From positions 19,440,001 to 19,504,000 of the forward strand of contig CATNEN010000038.1 in assembly GCA_950097015.1 (NCBI GenBank): 64,000 nucleotides of DNA. Direction: 5' to 3'. Below are positions 35,089 to 49,600 of this stretch, piece after piece. Origin of the DNA: Macrostomum hystrix (taxonomy: Eukaryota > Platyhelminthes > Macrostomidae). A program made the translations under genes and the position numbers. Numbering within the stretch: position 1 is the stretch's first letter; each line of letters opens with the position of its first letter. Below the pieces are notes generated by a model, which saw nothing but the letters and a program-made list of their open reading frames with translations, was not told where the DNA came from and made no database searches.

Positions 35089-35558
35089 ACGTCTATACTT
35101 CCAGTACCAGAACCAGTACCAGAACCAGTACCAGAAAAAAATTATGTTATAGCCAACAAAAAATCGACAAGCAACTAATAAAAAGACTTCTAACAGATGA
35201 AATACTTATATATCGGTCCGAAAATATCATTATTGAGAATAAAATTAATAAATATCGACGGACTTGCGCACAACACACAAAAAATCGTTTACTTTCACAA
35301 AACGTTTTCTAATATATGTTTTTCATAGAATAAAACAAATTTGCTCAACCAACTAAGTAAACGAATACAAAAAGCGGTTTACTAAATATCGCAACTACTA
35401 AAATCACAACTCAAAACTCACCTCATTAAATGTGTTTGTATAATTTATTATTTTTATAATCATCGTAAACTTCATCAAAAAAACTAAAAATATAACCTCA
35501 CTTTTGCGCTTCGCAGGATTATTACTCGTACATGATATACAGCTGAGAGCAATGATAA
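35089..35558 (+). repeat. left outer terminal inverted repeat, 470 bp
   Basis: Reverse complement of 59979-60448. Reading both by eye I noticed one mismatch (CTAAGTAAAC versus CTAAGTTAAC). It opens with three direct copies of a 12 bp CCAGTACCAGAA motif directly inside the terminus, a plausible transposase-binding cluster. The remainder is AT-rich and unique, without coding potential. Confidence 0.93.
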
Positions 35559-38500
35559 GGAAGGAAACATTATCTGTGAACACGGCTGTAAAATTTCAGA
35601 GCCCTGACTAGTCGCGTCTCGGAGTTGTAGACCCTCGAGTCCCCCCCACTCTGATATCTCCCATTTTAAAAGTACTTTTCGTCACCTCACTGAATCTGGT
35701 GGTCAGACGAGGCTGAAAACTCAGATCTGGAAGGAAACATTATCTGTGAATACGGCTGTAAAATTTCAGAGCCCTGACTAGTCGCGTCTCGAAGTTGTAG
35801 ACCCTCGAGTCCCCCCCACTCTGATATCTCCCATTTTTAAAGTACTTTTCGTCACCTCACTGAATCTGGTGGTCAAAAAAAGCTGAAATCTCAGATCTGG
35901 AAGGAAACATTATCTGTGAACACGGCTGTAAAATTTCAGAGCCCTGACTAGTCGCGTCTCGGAGTTGTAGACCCTCGAGTCCCCCCCACTCTGATATCTC
36001 CCATTTTAAAAGTACTTTTCGTCACCTCACTGAATCTGGTGGTCAGACGAGGCTAAAAACTCAGATCTGGAAGGAAACATTATCTGTAAACACGGCTGTA
36101 AAATTTCAGAGCCCTGACTAGTCGCGTCTCGGAGTTGTAGACCCTCGAGTCCCCCCCACTCTGATATCTCCCATTTTAAAAGTACTTTTCGTCACCTCAC
36201 TGAATCTGGTGGTCAGACGAGGCTGAAAACTTAAATCTGGAAGGAAACATTATCTGTGAATACGGCTGTAAAATTTCAGAGCCCTGACTAGTCGCGTCTC
36301 GAAGTTGTAGACCCTCGAGTCCCCCCCACTCTGATATCTCCCATTTTAAAAGTACTTTTCGTCACCTCACTGAATCTGGTGGTCAAAAAAAGCTGAAATC
36401 TCAGATCTGGAAGGAAACATTATCTGTGAACACGGCTGTAAAATTTCAGAGCCCTGACTAGTCGCGTCTCGGAGTTGTAGACCCTCGAGTCCCCCCCACT
36501 CTGATATCTCCCATTTTAAAAGTACTTTTCGTCACCTCACTGAATCTGGTGGTCAGACGAGGCTGAAAACTTAAATCTGGAAGGAAACATTATCTGTGAA
36601 TACGGCTGTAAAATTTCAGAGCCCTGACTAGTCGCGTCTCGAAGTTGTAGACCCTCGAGTCCCCCCCCACTCTGATATCTCCCATTTTAAAAGTACTTTT
36701 CGTCACCTCACTGAATCTGGTGGTCAAAAAAAGCTGAAATCTCAGATCTGGAAGGAAACATTATCTGTGAACACGGCTGTAAAATTTCAGAGCCCTAACT
36801 AGTCGCGTCTCGGAGTTGTAGACCCTCGAGTCCCCCCCACTCTGATATCTCCCATTTTAAAAGTACTTTTCGTCACCTCACTGAATCTGGTGGTCAAAAA
36901 AAGCTGAAAACTCAGATCTGGAAGGAAACATTATCTGTGAACACGGCTGTAAAATTTCAGAGCCCTGACTAGTCGCGTCTCGGAGTTGTAGACCCTCGAG
37001 TCCCCCCCACTCTGATATCTCCCATTTTAAAAGTACTTTTCGTCACCTCACTGAATCTGGTGGTCAGACGAGGCTGAAAACTCAGATCTGGAAGGAAACA
37101 TTATCTGTGAACACGGCTGTAAAATTTCAGAGCCCTGACTAGTCGCGTCTCGGAGTTGTAGACCCTCGAGTCCCCCCCACTCTGATATCTCCCATTTTAA
37201 AAGTACTTTTCGTCACCTCACTGAATCTGGTGGTCAGACGAGGCTGAAAACTCAGATCTGGAAGGAAACATTATCTGTGAATACGGCTGTAAAATTTCAG
37301 AGCCCTGACTAGTCGCGTCTCGAAGTTGTAGACCCTCGAGTCCCCCCCACTCTGATATCTCCCATTTTTAAAGTACTTTTCGTCACCTCACTGAATCTGG
37401 TGGTCAAAAAAAGCTGAAATCTCAGATCTGGAAGGAAACATTATCTGTGAACACGGCTGTAAAATTTCAGAGCCCTGACTAGTCGCGTCTCGGAGTTGTA
37501 GACCCTCGAGTCCCCCCCACTCTGATATCTCCCATTTTAAAAGTACTTTTCGTCACCTCACTGAATCTGGTGGTCAGACGAGGCTGAAAACTTAAATCTG
37601 GAAGGAAACATTATCTGTGAATACGGCTGTAAAATTTCAGAGCCCTGACTAGTCGCGTCTCGAAGTTGTAGACCCTCGAGTCCCCCCCCACTCTGATATC
37701 TCCCATTTTAAAAGTACTTTTCGTCACCTCACTGAATCTGGTGGTCAAAAAAAGCTGAAATCTCAGATCTGGAAGGAAACATTATCTGTGAACACGGCTG
37801 TAAAATTTCAGAGCCCTGACTAGTCGCGTCTCGGAGTTGTAGACCCTCGAGTCCCCCCCACTCTGATATCTCCCATTTTAAAAGTACTTTTCGTCACCTC
37901 ACTGAATCTGGTGGTCAGACGAGGCTGAAAACACAGATCTGGAAGGAAACATTATCTGTGAATACGGCTGTAAAATTTCAGAGCCCTGACTAGTCGCGTC
38001 TCGAAGTTGTAGACCCTCGAGTCCCCCCCACTCTGATATCTCCCATTTTAAAAGTACTTTTCGTCACCTCACTGAATCTGGTGGTCAAAAAAAGCTGAAA
38101 TCTCAGATCTGGAAGGAAACATTATCTGTGAACACGTCTGTAAAATTTCAGAGCCCTGACTAGTCGCGTCTCGGAGTTGTAGACCCTCGAGTCCCCCCCA
38201 CTCTGATATCTCCCATTTTAAAAGTACTTTTCGTCACCTCACTGAATCTGGTGGTCAAAAAAAGCTGAAATCTCAGATCTGGAAGGAAACATTATCTGTG
38301 AACACGGCTGTAAAATTTCAGAGCCCTGACTAGTCGCGTCTCGGAGTTGTAGACCCTCGAGTCCCCCCACTCTGATATCTCCCATTTTAAAAGTACTTTT
38401 CGTCACCTCACTGAATCTGGTGGTCAAAAAAAGCTGAAAACTCAGATCTGGAAGGAAACATTATCTGTGAACACGGCTGTAAAATTTCAGAGCCCTGACT

Positions 38501-41500
38501 AGTCGCGTCTCGGAGTTGTAGACCCTCGAGTCCCCCCCACTCTGATATCTCCCATTTTAAAAGTACTTTTCGTCACCTCACTGAATCTGGTGGTCAGACG
38601 AGGCTGAAAACTCAGATCTGGAAGGAAACATTATCTGTGAATACGGCTGTAAAATTTCAGAGCCCTGACTAGTCGCGTCTCGAAGTTGTAGACCCTCGAG
38701 TCCCCCCCACTCTGATATCTCCCATTTTAAAAGTACTTTTCGTCACCTCACTGAATCTGGTGGTCAGACAAGGCTGAAAACTCAGATCTGGAAGGAAACA
38801 TTATCTGTGAATACGGCTGTAAAATTTCAGAGCCCTGACTAGTCGCGTCTCGAAGTTGTAGACCCTCGAGTCCCCCCCCACTCTGATATCTCCCATTTTA
38901 AAAGTACTTTTCGTCACCTCACTGAATCTGGTGGTCAAAAAAAGCTGAAATCTCAGATCTGGAAGGAAACATTATCTGTGAACACGGCTGTAAAATTTCA
39001 GAGCCCTGACTAGTCGCGTCTCGGAGTTGTAGACCCTCGAGTCCCCCCCACTCTGATATCTCCCATTTTAAAAGTACTTTTCGTCACCTCACTGAATCTG
39101 GTGGTCAGACGAGGCTGAAAACACAGATCTGGAAGGAAACATTATCTGTGAATACGGCTGTAAAATTTCAGAGCCCTGACTAGTCGCGTCTCGAAGTTGT
39201 AGACCCTCGAGTCCCCCCCACTCTGATATCTCCCATTTTAAAAGTACTTTTCGTCACCTCACTGAATCTGGTGGTCAAAAAAAGCTGAAATCTCAGATCT
39301 GGAAGGAAACATTATCTGTGAACACGTCTGTAAAATTTCAGAGCCCTGACTAGTCGCGTCTCGGAGTTGTAGACCCTCGAGTCCCCCCCACTCTGATATC
39401 TCCCATTTTAAAAGTACTTTTCGTCACCTCACTGAATCTGGTGGTCAAAAAAAGCTGAAATCTCAGATCTGGAAGGAAACATTATCTGTGAACACGGCTG
39501 TAAAATTTCAGAGCCCTGACTAGTCGCGTCTCGGAGTTGTAGACCCTCGAGTCCCCCCCACTCTGATATCTCCCATTTTAAAAGTACTTTTCGTCACCTC
39601 ACTGAATCTGGTGGTCAAAAAAAGCTGAAAACTCAGATCTGGAAGGAAACATTATCTGTGAACACGGCTGTAAAATTTCAGAGCCCTGACTAGTCGCGTC
39701 TCGGAGTTGTAGACCCTCGAGTCCCCCCCACTCTGATATCTCCCATTTTAAAAGTACTTTTCGTCACCTCACTGAATCTGGTGGTCAGACGAGGCTGAAA
39801 ACTCAGATCTGGAAGGAAACATTATCTGTGAATACGGCTGTAAAATTTCAGAGCCCTGACTAGTCGCGTCTCGAAGTTGTAGACCCTCGAGTCCCCCCCA
39901 CTCTGATATCTCCCATTTTAAAAGTACTTTTCGTCACCTCACTGAATCTGGTGGTCAGACAAGGCTGAAAACTCAGATCTGGAAGGAAACATTATCTGTG
40001 AACACGGCTGTAAAATTTCAGAGCCCTAACTAGTCGCGTCTCGGAGTTGTAGACCCTCGAGTCCCCCCCACTCTGATATCTCCCATTTTAAAAGTACTTT
40101 TCGTCACCTCACTGAATCTGGTGGTCAAAAAAAGCTGAAAACTCAGATCTGGAAGGAAACATTATCTGTGAACACGGCTGTAAAATTTCAGAGCCCTGAC
40201 TAGTCGCGTCTCGGAGTTGTAGACCCTCGAGTCCCCCCCACTCTGATATCTCCCATTTTAAAAGTACTTTTCGTCACCTCACTGAATCTGGTGGTCAGAC
40301 GAGGCTGAAAACTCAGATCTGGAAGGAAACATTATCTGTGAACACGGCTGTAAAATTTCAGAGCCCTGACTAGTCGCGTCTCGGAGTTGTAGACCCTCGA
40401 GTCCCCCCCACTCTGATATCTCCCATTTTAAAAGTACTTTTCGTCACCTCACTGAATCTGGTGGTCAGACGAGGCTGAAAACTCAGATCTGGAAGGAAAC
40501 ATTATCTGTGAATAACGTTCTAAAATTTCAGAGCCCTGACTAGTCGCGTCTCGAAGTTGTAGACCCTCGAGTCCCCCCCACTCTGATATCTCCCATTTTA
40601 AAAGTACTTTTCGTCACCCCACTGAATCTGGTGGTCAAAAAAAGCTGAAATCTCAGATCTGGAAGGAAACATTATCTGTGAACACGGCTGTAAAATTTCA
40701 GAGCCCTGACTAGTCGCGTCTCGGAGTTGTAGACCCTCGAGTCCCCCCCACTCTGATATCTCCCATTTTAAAAGTACTTTTCGTCACCTCACTGAATCTG
40801 GTGGTCAGACGAGGCTGAAAACTCAGATCTGGAAGGAAACATTATCTGTGAACACGGCTGTAAAATTTCAGAGCCCTGACTAGTCGCGTCTCGGAGTTGT
40901 AGACCCTCGAGTCCCCCCCACTCTGATATCTCCCATTTTAAAAGTACTTTTCGTCACCTCACTGAATCTGGTGGTCAGACGAGGCTGAAAACTCAGATCT
41001 GGAAGGAAACATTATCTGTGAACACGGCTGTAAAATTTCAGAGCCCTGACTAGTCGCGTCTCGGAGTTGTAGACCCTCGAGTCCCCCCACTCTGATATCT
41101 CCCATTTTAAAAGTACTTTTCGTCACCTCACTGAATCTGGTGGTCAAAAAAAGCTGAAAACTCAGATCTGGAAGGAAACATTATCTGTGAACACGGCTGT
41201 AAAATTTCAGAGCCCTGACTAGTCGCGTCTCGGAGTTGTAGACCCTCGAGTCCCCCCCACTCTGATATCTCCCATTTTAAAAGTACTTTTCGTCACCTCA
41301 CTGAATCTGGTGGTCAAAAAAAGCTGAAATCTCAGATCTGGAAGGAAACATTATCTGTGAATACGGCTGTAAAATTTCAGAGCCCTGACTAGTCGCGTCT
41401 CGAAGTTGTAGACCCTCGAGTCCCCCCCACTCTGATATCTCCCATTTTAAAAGTACTTTTCGTCACCTCACTGAATCTGGTGGTCAGACGAGGCTGAAAA

Positions 41501-44500
41501 CTTAAATCTGGAAGGAAACATTATCTGTGAATACGGCTGTAAAATTTCAGAGCCCTGACTAGTCGCGTCTCGAAGTTGTAGACCCTCGAGTCCCCCCCCA
41601 CTCTGATATCTCCCATTTTAAAAGTACTTTTCGTCACCTCACTGAATCTGGTGGTCAAAAAAAGCTGAAATCTCAGATCTGGAAGGAAACATTATCTGTG
41701 AACACGGCTGTAAAATTTCAGAGCCCTGACTAGTCGCGTCTCGGAGTTGTAGACCCTCGAGTCCCCCCCACTCTGATATCTCCCATTTTAAAAGTACTTT
41801 TCGTCACCTCACTGAATCTGGTGGTCAGACGAGGCTGAAAACTTAAATCTGGAAGGAAACATTATCTGTGAATACGGCTGTAAAATTTCAGAGCCCTGAC
41901 TAGTCGCGTCTCGAAGTTGTAGACCCTCGAGTCCCCCCCACTCTGATATCTCCCATTTTAAAAGTACTTTTCGTCACCTCACTGAATCTGGTGGTCAAAA
42001 AAAGCTGAAATCTCAGATCTGGAAGGAAACATTATCTGTGAACACGGCTGTAAAATTTCAGAGCCCTAACTAGTCGCGTCTCGGAGTTGTAGACCCTCGA
42101 GTCCCCCCCACTCTGATATCTCCCATTTTAAAAGTACTTTTCGTCACCTCACTGAATCTGGTGGTCAAAAAAAGCTGAAATCTCAGATCTGGAAGGAAAC
42201 ATTATCTGTGAACACGGCTGTAAAATTTCAGAGCCCTGACTAGTCGCGTCTCGGAGTTGTAGACCCTCGAGTCCCCCCCACTCTGATATCTCCCATTTTA
42301 AAAGTACTTTTCGTCACCTCACTGAATCTGGTGGTCAGACGAGGCTAAAAACTCAGATCTGGAAGGAAACATTATCTGTAAACACGGCTGTAAAATTTCA
42401 GAGCCCTGACTAGTCGCGTCTCGGAGTTGTAGACCCTCGAGTCCCCCCCACTCTGATATCTCCCATTTTAAAAGTACTTTTCGTCACCTCACTGAATCTG
42501 GTGGTCAGACGAGGCTGAAAACTTAAATCTGGAAGGAAACATTATCTGTGAATACGGCTGTAAAATTTCAGAGCCCTGACTAGTCGCGTCTCGAAGTTGT
42601 AGACCCTCGAGTCCCCCCCACTCTGATATCTCCCATTTTAAAAGTACTTTTCGTCACCTCACTGAATCTGGTGGTCAAAAAAAGCTGAAATCTCAGATCT
42701 GGAAGGAAACATTATCTGTGAACACGGCTGTAAAATTTCAGAGCCCTGACTAGTCGCGTCTCGGAGTTGTAGACCCTCGAGTCCCCCCCACTCTGATATC
42801 TCCCATTTTAAAAGTACTTTTCGTCACCTCACTGAATCTGGTGGTCAGACGAGGCTGAAAACTCAGATCTGGAAGGAAACATTATCTGTGAATACGGCTG
42901 TAAAATTTCAGAGCCCTGACTAGTCGCGTCTCGAAGTTGTAGACCCTCGAGTCCCCCCCACTCTGATATCTCCCATTTTAAAAGTACTTTTCGTCACCTC
43001 ACTGAATCTGGTGGTCAAAAAAAGCTGAAATCTCAGATCTGGAAGGAAACATTATCTGTGAACACGGCTGTAAAATTTCAGAGCCCTGACTAGTCGCGTC
43101 TCGGAGTTGTAGACCCTCGAGTCCCCCCCACTCTGATATCTCCCATTTTAAAAGTACTTTTCGTCACCTCACTGAATCTGGTGGTCAGACGAGGCTAAAA
43201 ACTCAGATCTGGAAGGAAACATTATCTGTAAACACGGCTGTAAAATTTCAGAGCCCTGACTAGTCGCGTCTCGGAGTTGTAGACCCTCGAGTCCCCCCCA
43301 CTCTGATATCTCCCATTTTAAAAGTACTTTTCGTCACCTCACTGAATCTGGTGGTCAGACGAGGCTGAAAACTTAAATCTGGAAGGAAACATTATCTGTG
43401 AACACGGCTGTAAAATTTCAGAGCCCTGACTAGTCGCGTCTCGGAGTTGTAGACCCTCGAGTCCCCCCCACTCTGATATCTCCCATTTTAAAAGTACTTT
43501 TCGTCACCTCACTGAATCTGGTGGTCAGACGAGGCTGAAAACTCAGATCTGGAAGGAAACATTATCTGTGAATACGGCTGTAAAATTTCAGAGCCCTGAC
43601 TAGTCGCGTCTCGAAGTTGTAGACCCTCGAGTCCCCCCCACTCTGATATCTCCCATTTTTAAAGTACTTTTCGTCACCTCACTGAATCTGGTGGTCAAAA
43701 AAAGCTGAAATCTCAGATCTGGAAGGAAACATTATCTGTGAACACGGCTGTAAAATTTCAGAGCCCTGACTAGTCGCGTCTCGGAGTTGTAGACCCTCGA
43801 GTCCCCCCCACTCTGATATCTCCCATTTTAAAAGTACTTTTCGTCACCTCACTGAATCTGGTGGTCAGACGAGGCTAAAAACTCAGATCTGGAAGGAAAC
43901 ATTATCTGTAAACACGGCTGTAAAATTTCAGAGCCCTGACTAGTCGCGTCTCGGAGTTGTAGACCCTCGAGTCCCCCCCACTCTGATATCTCCCATTTTA
44001 AAAGTACTTTTCGTCACCTCACTGAATCTGGTGGTCAGACGAGGCTGAAAACTTAAATCTGGAAGGAAACATTATCTGTGAATACGGCTGTAAAATTTCA
44101 GAGCCCTGACTAGTCGCGTCTCGAAGTTGTAGACCCTCGAGTCCCCCCCACTCTGATATCTCCCATTTTAAAAGTACTTTTCGTCACCTCACTGAATCTG
44201 GTGGTCAAAAAAAGCTGAAATCTCAGATCTGGAAGGAAACATTATCTGTGAACACGGCTGTAAAATTTCAGAGCCCTAACTAGTCGCGTCTCGGAGTTGT
44301 AGACCCTCGAGTCCCCCCCACTCTGATATCTCCCATTTTAAAAGTACTTTTCGTCACCTCACTGAATCTGGTGGTCAAAAAAAGCTGAAAACTCAGATCT
44401 GGAAGGAAACATTATCTGTGAACACGGCTGTAAAATTTCAGAGCCCTGACTAGTCGCGTCTCGGAGTTGTAGACCCTCGAGTCCCCCCCACTCTGATATC

Positions 44501-46303
44501 TCCCATTTTAAAAGTACTTTTCGTCACCTCACTGAATCTGGTGGTCAGACGAGGCTGAAAACTCAGATCTGGAAGGAAACATTATCTGTGAACACGGCTG
44601 TAAAATTTCAGAGCCCTGACTAGTCGCGTCTCGGAGTTGTAGACCCTCGAGTCCCCCCCACTCTGATATCTCCCATTTTAAAAGTACTTTTCGTCACCTC
44701 ACTGAATCTGGTGGTCAGACGAGGCTGAAAACTCAGATCTGGAAGGAAACATTATCTGTGAATACGGCTGTAAAATTTCAGAGCCCTGACTAGTCGCGTC
44801 TCGAAGTTGTAGACCCTCGAGTCCCCCCCACTCTGATATCTCCCATTTTTAAAGTACTTTTCGTCACCTCACTGAATCTGGTGGTCAAAAAAAGCTGAAA
44901 TCTCAGATCTGGAAGGAAACATTATCTGTGAACACGGCTGTAAAATTTCAGAGCCCTGACTAGTCGCGTCTCGGAGTTGTAGACCCTCGAGTCCCCCCCA
45001 CTCTGATATCTCCCATTTTAAAAGTACTTTTCGTCACCTCACTGAATCTGGTGGTCAGACGAGGCTGAAAACTTAAATCTGGAAGGAAACATTATCTGTG
45101 AATACGGCTGTAAAATTTCAGAGCCCTGACTAGTCGCGTCTCGAAGTTGTAGACCCTCGAGTCCCCCCCCACTCTGATATCTCCCATTTTAAAAGTACTT
45201 TTCGTCACCTCACTGAATCTGGTGGTCAAAAAAAGCTGAAATCTCAGATCTGGAAGGAAACATTATCTGTGAACACGGCTGTAAAATTTCAGAGCCCTGA
45301 CTAGTCGCGTCTCGGAGTTGTAGACCCTCGAGTCCCCCCCACTCTGATATCTCCCATTTTAAAAGTACTTTTCGTCACCTCACTGAATCTGGTGGTCAGA
45401 CGAGGCTGAAAACTTAAATCTGGAAGGAAACATTATCTGTGAATACGGCTGTAAAATTTCAGAGCCCTGACTAGTCGCGTCTCGAAGTTGTAGACCCTCG
45501 AGTCCCCCCCACTCTGATATCTCCCATTTTAAAAGTACTTTTCGTCACCTCACTGAATCTGGTGGTCAAAAAAAGCTGAAATCTCAGATCTGGAAGGAAA
45601 CATTATCTGTGAACACGGCTGTAAAATTTCAGAGCCCTAACTAGTCGCGTCTCGGAGTTGTAGACCCTCGAGTCCCCCCCACTCTGATATCTCCCATTTT
45701 AAAAGTACTTTTCGTCACCTCACTGAATCTGGTGGTCAGACGAGGCTGAAAACTCAGATCTGGAAGGAAACATTATCTGTGAACATGGCTGTAAAATTTC
45801 AGAGCCCTGACTAGTCGCGTCTCGGAGTTGTAGACCCTCGAGTCCCCCCCACTCTGATATCTCCCATTTTAAAAGTACTTTTCGTCACCTCACTGAATCT
45901 GGTGGTCAGACGAGGCTGAAAACTCAGATCTGGAAGGAAACATTATCTGTGAATACGGCTGTAAAATTTCAGAGCCCTGACTAGTCGCGTCTCGAAGTTG
46001 TAGACCCTCGAGTCCCCCCCACTCTGATATCTCCCATTTTTAAAGTACTTTTCGTCACCTCACTGAATCTGGTGGTCAAAAAAAGCTGAAATCTCAGATC
46101 TGGAAGGAAACATTATCTGTGAACACGGCTGTAAAATTTCAGAGCCCTGACTAGTCGCGTCTCGGAGTTGTAGACCCTCGAGTCCCCCCCACTCTGATAT
46201 CTCCCATTTTAAAAGTACTTTTCGTCACCTCACTGAATCTGGTGGTCAGACGAGGCTGAAAACTCAGATCTGGAAGGAAACATTATCTGTGAATACGGCT
46301 GTA
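35559..46303 (+). repeat. left foldback arm: about 63 copies of a 170 bp monomer
   Basis: The monomer runs from GGAAGGAAACATTATCTG through GACTAGTCGCG, CCCTCGAGTCCCCCC, TGATATCTCCC, AAAAGTACTTTT and TGAATCTGGTGGTC. Two linked haplotypes alternate: AACACGG with CTCGGAG, and AATACGG with CTCGAAG. The second half carries either CAGACGAGGCTGAAAAC or CAAAAAAAGCTGAAATC. A seven-monomer block is duplicated with a 1190 bp offset (markers at 37931/39121 and 38131/39321). The array stops mid-monomer at the core boundary. Occasional 62-codon frames are artefacts. Confidence 0.97.
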
Positions 46304-46674
46304 CGGCTTTTGGTATATTTTTCGTGAGCCCTCCTCTTTTTGAAACCAGGCTTGGGACTGGCTTAGGCAGAGTTTTTCACAAAGTCTTTAATACATTTTT
46401 AGTTTTAGTTTTTTGTAAGATTTTTGTTTTTTTAAGCGTTTTGTTGGTTTTAGTGTTTTTGTTTCACACAAAAGCCAATATTTACGAGTAGATAAGTCTT
46501 ACAATATTTTGCAGCTTAGATTATTCACAGTTTTACATGCAAACCGGTGGTATAATTTTTTACAGAATTGACTTGTCCTTATTAAAAAACTACAGATTTG
46601 ACATTTCATTTTTAAGCAAGTAGCTTTTAGTAATTAGTTTATTTTTTCACTGCACTCTTGGTGCATCCATCCAG
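46304..46674. other. 3' flank of the transposase gene inside the transposon core
   Basis: Unique AT-rich sequence between the left arm and the transposase stop codon. It contains the probable poly(A) signal at 46638-46643 and no other feature. Confidence 0.6.
46638..46643 (-). terminator. candidate polyadenylation signal of the transposase gene
   Basis: AATAAA on the minus strand lies about 32 bases beyond the stop codon, at a normal distance for a compact 3' end. Consensus match only. Confidence 0.4.
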
Positions 46675-49600
46675 CTATCGCGTTGCTGCGTACTCGGCGC
46701 AGCAGCAGACGTAGCCGTTGGACGCGTGGCGCTGGTGCATATCTTTCGATGCACACTCATGGTGCAGCCATGAATCACAAAGATCACATTGCAGCCAAGT
46801 TCCAGTCGCACTGGGTTCAGCTTCATGACAGCGAACGCACGAGTTGGTGGATTCTTCATTTTCTCTTTCCAAGTCTTTCCAGATGCAGATTCGAGCTCTG
46901 TTAAGAAATCCCTCCGTCGTTGGAAAGCACAAAGCTCGGAACTCGGTATCAACGGATGTTACTAGAACTTTCGCGTACAGACAGACAAATACACCACAGC
47001 TATGACCATCAAACTGCAATGATCTCAACATTGATTTATTTTTATACGTACCTAAAATTTCTGGCATGTCTTCGCGAATACTGGCGGTGCTTTGGATTAG
47101 GTTTTGCCATAGTTTTATAAAATGTTTTGGTATCGACTTATCTGAGATAGGTTTTGTGTCTAGGACAGCTAATTCTTTGCGTGTTGTGTCAATATAGACT
47201 AAGTAGAAGTGGTCGTTCTGAAGGATCGGACAGATCAAACGGGTGCATTTGTTTGAAACTGTCGCTCTTAGCATTTCAATTGCAGCGCTCGAATCTCCTT
47301 TGCGAATGCAGCTAAAGAAGCTAGATGGTAGGTGGCCCGCTTTGCTGTTTGGGTTGCATACGCAAAGTAGATGTATGAATGAATTTACTACTCCGACAGA
47401 AAGCCACTTTCCGGGTTCCAATGATTGTCTATCAAACTCAGTTAGGAAATCTCCAGCGCGGGTGCACCACACCTGTTCCCGTTCTGCTGTGCCTTGCTGC
47501 TTTCTATTCTTTGTCGCTGATTCTGTTCTCTGTCGCTTGTACTTTGAACGACTAACCCGCTCGGCCCTTCGCCACTCCTCGCGAGAAAAAGAAATATCTT
47601 CGTGCTTTCTCTTCCTTCCAGATAAAGTTGCTTTTCCCACTTTGTTGATTATGTCAAAGGCTGTTAATCTTGTTTTTAAATATTTTAACCGTCCGCAAAT
47701 AAAACTCGACACGTTCACCCTGGAAGCCTTGCCGAACCTTGTTTTTCGAGATTTAACGTCAGAAAAGTACGATTCTACATAAGAGTTTGAAAACCAACTT
47801 TTATTCTTTCTGAAGCTCTTGATACTCCCGATGAAATGGCAGAACAATGGAGCTAAACTACACCAGTGCTTCAGCAAGTAAACCAGAAGTTTTGGTGAGT
47901 AATAGCTTTTAAATGGCCCGGCTGGCTCGTCGGTTGCATCAATACTTGCCTGTCGGGACTTAAAAAGAAAAATGTACGGAGAGCTTTCGCGCAGAGAAGC
48001 AAATCGAGAACTTTCGGCCTGCTCTTCCTTATTGTTATTTATTTCATCGTCGTTGTAGAGCAAATATTCTTCGTCCACGGGCTCAGTTTCCCAATTGTTA
48101 ATCGCTGATCTTAATTCTTTCGGATCTCGCTGCCCTAAAAATGTATCTACAGTCAGACTCAAGGTAGTTTCAAACGCTTCAAAAGTCTCCTGATGCAATA
48201 AAAAAACGAATGCGCTAATAAATAATTCCCGCATAGCTTTACCTTCCGCAGTTTTAGACTTTAGTTGTATGCCATTAATGAACGCACGGATTACGTGATT
48301 TGTGCAAATGAATGGAATCGTGTACTTGATTTGTTTCCCCATGCGTAACGCACAATGCGTATCAATAAGGTATTGCTCTAAGCTAGTGCCAAATGACTGG
48401 CATACCGAATGTAACATAGCCCAAGAGAAGTCCGTGACGATGACAGCGGGTAAATAGTCATGCGACATAATTGTACTGCTTGCTAGTGTGCCCAAATCTG
48501 CGCGGACAGAAAACAAAAAGTGTTGGATTGATTTGGTCCTATGCTCACTTGTTATCATTTCGGCCACAGGCACACCACGCGTCTGACCGTTATCGGAGGG
48601 CATTGTCAGCGAGTAAAGAAATATTTGGCTACCTGCGAAATTCATTCTCTTGAAAATGCTTCCAGTGGCATCTAGATGTAAAACACACTGCGGCCTACTT
48701 GTAACAAGTCTAAGCTGTCTTTCGAGGTACAGATGTACATGAAATGGATGGCGAGACACAGCTTGAATGTATCCGCGTATACTCTTACTCTCTGTGTCTG
48801 TTTCGCTCAGTATTCGTTGCAAAGCAGCAATTTCGACTTCAACATTTTTATGCAGCCGTTCTTCTGCGGCCACCAACCGCTTCGCGTTTACCCGCCGAAT
48901 GGCATCCAAATTTTTCGATCGAGAAAAATCATTTTCCTTTATATCTTTATCTGTCATTTCCGAGAGTAGTCTATCATGTACATCAGTTGGTGCTTCAGTT
49001 TCAAGTAGTTTTGCTATCCTTTCTGATTCTAATGGCGTCATTCTAGACATCGTTGGATGATTATGATTCTTCTCACCTTTAGAATTAACAACTACCTCCA
49101 CAGGCTCATTTTCAGTTGGAAAATCTATAATTCTAAAATCGTGTACTATTTTGCATGCGGGATGCTGGCATAATGCGACCTGTTTTACGAAATATTTTGG
49201 CTTTAGTGCTCTGAGATTTGGAAAGTTCACATATCGATTTTTAAATTTTAGAACACAGTTACTTGCTTCCACATTCAAAGAGCAATATTGTCGATAATTT
49301 TCACGAATGCAGTTTAGCCACCAAAGAGCGGTTCTCTGACATATCGAATGCATTTTTTCTCCCCGCCTGATAAAAAAGTTACTTTTCCACTGTCTCCAAG
49401 CTATTCGAAAATGAAAAATTAAATTAGTCATTGATTCGCTTTCACCACTCTCGAAATCAGCACCAACTTCAGCATTAGTAAAATCCCTTACTTCTGAATC
49501 ATCACTCCCAGCATCATCACTCCCAGAAGCACTCATATCATCACTCCCAGCATCATCACTCACAGCATCATCTCTCCCAGCATCAACACTCCCAGCGTCA

